Positions 60,767 through 64,000 of a stretch of 64,000 nt of DNA are shown in pieces. The notes beneath the pieces are model-generated. The model saw only the letters and a list, made by a program, of their open reading frames with translations. It made no database searches and was not told the origin of the DNA. Location of the stretch: positions 37,428 to 101,427 of the forward strand of contig CALLUG010000022.1 in assembly GCA_938011315.1 (NCBI GenBank), given 5' to 3'. Source of the stretch: an uncultured Flavobacteriaceae bacterium. GTDB lineage: Bacteria > Bacteroidota > Bacteroidia > Flavobacteriales > Flavobacteriaceae. The first letter of the stretch is position 1. The number at the start of each line of letters is the position of its first letter. Both the position numbers and the translations under genes were made by a program.

Positions 60767-63081
60767 TATTTTGAGTACATTTTTATTAAAGCAGGCAAAA
60801 ACAATACATCTGCAATAAGAGCAGTTGTAACTGTAAAGGCACATAAAAGCCCAAAAGTGCTTACCGATACTACACCACTAAACCCAATGACCAAAAAGCC
60901 AAACACTAAAGCAATCGTGGTCGAAAATAGCGCACTACCCGTGTATGCAATAGCTTTATCTATTTTAGATGCAGCGTCTCCTGTGCTATTTTTGTATTTG
61001 TAGGTTAAATGTATTGTATCGTCCATTGCAATGCCCAACATAATAGGGGCAATCATTACTGTAGAAATTTCTAAAGGAATATCAAACAAACGCATTACTA
61101 TAACCAAAAGCGCCAAAGGAAGAAGGTTGGGAATTAGCACCAAAATACTCGTTTTAATGGTGCCTATAAAAATAAACAACACTATAAATGAAATCACAAA
61201 CGCTGCTCCAAAAGATCTAAATTGTGTTTGAATAATAAATGTATTAAGCTTTGCAAACACTGCCGAAAACCCACGTATTTCTAAGCGATAGGTTTCATCA
61301 AAAATACTGTCAAAATCGGTTTTTAGTTGCGCAAATAAGGTTTCGAGTTCTTTTGTTTTTAGTTCCTTTACGTTTACCGATATCCCTAATTTAGAAAAAT
61401 TTTCAGAAAACATCGAAAAAAAAGCGTTGGATTCGCTGTTGCTATTTATTAAAAGAGAATCTAGCTGAACCCCAGAAAGCCCTTGCTGAAACAAGACTGG
61501 CGAGCGTTTTTCTAAAAATGTTTTAACATTAAGCAACGATACTGGCGCACTTGCATATTTGTTATCGTTTAGTGTTTTGTGAAATTGCTTTAGTTTTGTA
61601 AAGGTTGCTGTGTTAAGTAAAGACTTTCCAGAAGTGCTAACAATGTTTAACTGTAGTCGTGTGCTCCCATTGAGTTGGTTTTCTATTGCTTGTAAGTCTT
61701 GTTTTGCTTTGCCGTTGCTTAACATATTTAGAGAGTCTGTATTAACTTCTATCGCAGGAATCATTAATAGTCCTAAAACAAAAAGCAAAGAACATCCTAT
61801 AACAATAGATCGTTTGTAGCGTGTCGTAAAACGATTTAATGCTGACGTAAAACCTTGCAAACTAATCGACTTTACAAGTGTTTTAGTTTTTACTTGCTTA
61901 GGCATAAAACTAAAGCCTATTGCTGTAATACTATATACCAATATAAAACAAAGTATTAGTCCCAAACAGGTAAATACACTCATGTTTTTAAAAGCAGGCA
62001 AAGGGGATATATACAATGCCAAATATCCTGTAAGAGTAGTTAATGTGGAATAAAAACAGGGTTTTAAGCTTTTGTATAATGCTGATTGTATTTGTACAAG
62101 TTTTGGTTGGTCTGGATAAGCTATTTGATGCTTATGATATATATTTATAATATGTATTACATCGCTTATACTATATACCAGGAGAATTGTTGGTATAAGC
62201 ATAGAAATCATGTTTAGCTTATACCCTAAGGTTACTAAAGTTCCAAACAACAAGCCAATTGGGACAATTACAGCACTAATTGCTAAGGGCAAATAGCGTT
62301 GGTTTGGTAATAAAAATAACAAAACAAGTATTACGATAACAACAGTAATTAAGGCAAAAAAAATAGATTCGTTGTAAATTGAATTATTATACGCCTCGTT
62401 TAAAACAGGTGCTCCTGTATAGTGGTAAGGTGTTTTTATATAACTGTCCAAAATTTGCGTAATGTAATTTACAGCTTCAGTTCTAATTGCCTCAATAGTA
62501 TGACTTGGCTGCATCTGAATATAAAAAAACAACTGTTTGCCATCTTCAGAAATAAGCTGCTGCTTTAAAATGGGTAGCTTATCTAGTAAACGATTTAAGC
62601 CTTTTTTACTGCGCTTTGTATTGTAAATAGTTTGGTAATAAATAGTTTGATTTGCATAAACAGGATAGGTTGCGTTTGCAATACTAAAACTTGCGTTTAC
62701 ATAACTAAGCGTATCGATAGCCTGATGCAACTTTGTTAGTAATGTTATATTGGTTTCAGAAAAGGCATTTTCTGTAGGAAGCATAACGATAAAAATTTCG
62801 TCAGACCCCTGTTCTTCCTGAAATTTAATATACTCTTTATAATCGGGGTTATCTTCCAAAAACCAAATAGACAAAGAGTTATCTACTTGTAAATTTGTAA
62901 GTGTTTGAAAAAAACCAAACAAAGTAAGCAAGCCAAGCAAAACAATACATGCTAACCGTCTGCGAATAATATATTGAACCCCTTTGCGAAACACTACTTT
63001 TTTTTTAAAAAAATCTATTAACTTACTTCTTGTGCATTTAAAAAAAGATTGTCTATTCAACGCAAATGCCACGTAATACAT
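60766..63081 (-). CDS. MMPL/RND-family exporter
   Basis: A 771-residue membrane protein with the RND half-and-half layout: one membrane segment near residue 48, a periplasmic loop (about 70-220), six segments with GTLVTLGYKLNMISMLIPTILLVYSISDVIHI, a second periplasmic loop and a second block ending with IPLEISTVMIAPIMLGIAMDDTIHLTYKYKN. The conserved Asp residues in SISDVIHI and MDDTIHL are the proton-relay positions. It belongs to the HAE3/MMPL group, which export lipids, hopanoids or similar hydrophobic molecules. Its stop overlaps the start of the GreA-like gene. The start is not certain; an internal Met/Val after residue 30 is possible. Confidence 0.87.
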   Translation of the reverse strand: MYYVAFALNRQSFFKCTRSKLIDFFKKKVVFRKGVQYIIRRRLACIVLLGLLTLFGFFQTLTNLQVDNSLSIWFLEDNPDYKEYIKFQEEQGSDEIFIVMLPTENAFSETNITLLTKLHQAIDTLSYVNASFSIANATYPVYANQTIYYQTIYNTKRSKKGLNRLLDKLPILKQQLISEDGKQLFFYIQMQPSHTIEAIRTEAVNYITQILDSYIKTPYHYTGAPVLNEAYNNSIYNESIFFALITVVIVILVLLFLLPNQRYLPLAISAVIVPIGLLFGTLVTLGYKLNMISMLIPTILLVYSISDVIHIINIYHKHQIAYPDQPKLVQIQSALYKSLKPCFYSTLTTLTGYLALYISPLPAFKNMSVFTCLGLILCFILVYSITAIGFSFMPKQVKTKTLVKSISLQGFTSALNRFTTRYKRSIVIGCSLLFVLGLLMIPAIEVNTDSLNMLSNGKAKQDLQAIENQLNGSTRLQLNIVSTSGKSLLNTATFTKLKQFHKTLNDNKYASAPVSLLNVKTFLEKRSPVLFQQGLSGVQLDSLLINSNSESNAFFSMFSENFSKLGISVNVKELKTKELETLFAQLKTDFDSIFDETYRLEIRGFSAVFAKLNTFIIQTQFRSFGAAFVISFIVLFIFIGTIKTSILVLIPNLLPLALLVIVMRLFDIPLEISTVMIAPIMLGIAMDDTIHLTYKYKNSTGDAASKIDKAIAYTGSALFSTTIALVFGFLVIGFSGVVSVSTFGLLCAFTVTTALIADVLFLPALIKMYSK

Positions 63082-63497
63082 TGAATATCAAAAAGTTATT
63101 TGGATAAATAATTTTATCTAAAATTACTAAATTATCTTGAATAATCTAAAGTTAACTTGTTAATATTGATAGGTAAGTCAAACTGGCAAATTGTTTTTTG
63201 GCATTCATTATTCTTATTCATGTTTTTTTTAATAGTGTTTCAAAAGCATAAGGGGCTATATCCATTAATGGTTAACTGCCTTGTTGTGCAATGACAATAC
63301 ATAGGCATCCAGCCACTACCCCATAAGTTACAGAAAAAGTTTTGTTCTTACGGTAACATAAATTGACCATTGCTTTGGTTGTGCTCCGATTTTTTATGTC
63401 TTATTTTTTTTAAATATAAAATACTATTATGAAAACATTCAAAATTAATGGTAATTTTTGATAGAATTATTTTTTTAAAAAAACAACTTAAAAACAT
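63082..63497. other. intergenic region with GTTGTGC half-repeats
   Basis: No gene is supported in the gap before tRNA-Asp. Two GTTGTGC-containing segments, at 63283-63289 and 63378-63384, share a loose CCATT-x-GC-x-TT(G)GTTGTGC pattern 95 bases apart. A 32-codon minus-strand frame (MVNLCYRKNKTF..., about 63275-63373) lies between them but has no recognised homologue. The stretch is less AT-rich than its flanks and could be the remnant of a mobile or cassette element. Confidence 0.35.
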
Positions 63498-63527
63498 TTG
63501 CTAGATAAAAAATGTACTGTATATTTG
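63498..63527 (+). promoter_or_regulatory. promoter of tRNA-Asp
   Basis: TTG at 63498-63500, 19-base spacer, TATATTTG at 63520-63527: a complete Bacteroidetes promoter, 19 bases before the tRNA. Confidence 0.8.
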
Positions 63528-63545
63528 CAACCGCAATACTGCAAC

Positions 63546-63619
63546 GGTTTGGTAGTTCAGCTGGTTAGAATACCTGCCTGTCACGCAGGGGGTCGCGGGT
63601 TCGAGTCCCGTCCAGACCG
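63546..63619 (+). tRNA. tRNA-Asp (anticodon GTC)
   Basis: A 74-base cloverleaf: acceptor GGTTTGG/CCAGACC (one G-T pair), D-arm GTTCAGCTGGTTAGAAT, anticodon stem CCTGC/GCAGG with loop CTGTCAC (GTC in the middle), T-arm CGGGTTCGAGTCCCG, discriminator G. CCA is not encoded. Promoter upstream and terminator downstream are both visible. Confidence 0.95.
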
Positions 63620-63625
63620 CTAAAA

Positions 63626-63668
63626 GAATCCTTAATAATCTATACAATGGAGGTTTAAGGATTTTTTG
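63626..63668 (+). terminator. terminator of tRNA-Asp
   Basis: AATCCTTAA (63627-63635) and TTAAGGATT (63655-63663) pair across a 19-base loop, followed by TTTTTG. Confidence 0.65.
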
Positions 63669-64000
63669 TTTTTATGAATGTATTAATAGAGTACTAATAA
63701 ACAACTTCAATAAAAACAATATCTTTTGTGATAATAAAGATACGGAAACCTTAGAGCAATTACAAAAGTTAGACAGTTAAAACTCTCTATAGAATTTACT
63801 TTTAAAAAGTCTTACATTCAATAAATAAATGTAATTTTCGGGATAGTTGATTTGATTTAAATGTATTTTCTCAGAAAAGAGAAGTGCAAAATACTCTTCC
63901 CTTTTGTTGAATGGTAAATTTTTATCATCTTGTTCCTCGTCCAAAAATCGCAAAAAATGAATCAATTAGACTTCAATCAAATACGTTAGAATGGATAAGT
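63669..64000. other. end of window: no secure gene
   Basis: The plus strand has a frame without start codon ending ETLEQLQKLDS at TAA 63778-63780, possibly the tail of a dead gene. The minus strand has a 62-codon frame at 63777-63965 (MIHFLRFLDEEQDDKNLPFN...) of Bacteroidetes-like composition but no recognised family. Neither is supported well enough to call a gene; the part lying downstream of a tRNA gene is a usual place for integrated elements, and the rest is outside the window. Confidence 0.3.

Noticed and set aside
63082..63497. Integron attC site before tRNA-Asp
   Set aside because: GTTGTGC pieces are suggestive, but no matching core sites (RYYYAAC/GTTRRRY) with proper pairing could be set out and no integrase is visible.

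Overview
This window is AT-rich chromosomal DNA of a Bacteroidetes bacterium, almost certainly a member of the Flavobacteriaceae. The evidence is: a gliding-motility ABC ATPase of GldA type; many secreted lipoproteins, several with the acidic C-x-DDD pattern; a SusC-like TonB-dependent receptor with an N-terminal carboxypeptidase-like domain; a short-chain L-threonine dehydrogenase; an archaeal-type prolyl-tRNA synthetase; a split atpDC locus; and promoters of the TTG-N19-TAnnTTTG type. Most of the window is ordinary core genome with dense coding and short operons. No phage, intact insertion sequence, rRNA operon or CRISPR array was seen.

Layout. 1-2.4 kb: end of an alpha/beta hydrolase, engB, and an MlaE/MlaF lipid-transport pair. 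2.4-3.4 kb: a gene-free gap holding two hairpins and a frameshifted Fic-family relic. 3.4-9.4 kb: recX, gpsA, an LD-carboxypeptidase, metG and an M28 peptidase. 9.5-13.3 kb: a redox island with an AraC-type regulator, a haem-binding protein and two tandem cytochrome P460 lipoproteins. 13.4-16.6 kb: DUF3098, uppP, truB, a TonB-C-like protein and a TerB protein bracketed by two copies of a dispersed palindromic repeat. 16.9-21.8 kb: a large MG2-like exported protein, then a two-gene aromatic amino acid operon (DAHP synthase/chorismate mutase and an aminotransferase) preceded by what looks like a leader-peptide attenuator. 21.8-34.5 kb: gldA, a GIN-domain lipoprotein with a PagL-like protein, a ferredoxin with its reductase, DinB, a Roadblock-like/coiled-coil pair, fbp, fabD-lspA, a TerB-DnaJ protein, threonine dehydrogenase and cystathionine gamma-synthase.

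34.7-42.2 kb is the most coherent candidate regulon: a PiT-PhoU fusion transporter, a MORN protein, a beta-helix-like lipoprotein and a TonB-dependent receptor. The last three have 11-bp-periodic AATGTTA repeats upstream that resemble Pho boxes. 42.2-50 kb: a patatin-like outer membrane phospholipase with uvrC; rimK with an aspartoacylase-like gene and 5-formyl-THF cyclo-ligase; and a lipoprotein with a Gly/Phe repeat and an Arg/Ser-rich tail. 50-57 kb: proS, tRNA-Glu, rpsT, a cold-shock gene, a TlpA-like lipoprotein, small exported proteins and atpDC. 57.5-64 kb: a winged-helix regulator with two membrane proteins, an MMPL/RND exporter with GreA-like and MutS-like genes, tRNA-Asp, and an unassigned tail.

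Most interesting for follow-up: the Pho-box-like arrays; the at least four-copy palindromic repeat family; the aromatic attenuator in front of an operon that lacks the usual prephenate genes; the P460 island where ftsX is usually found; and the Fic relic.
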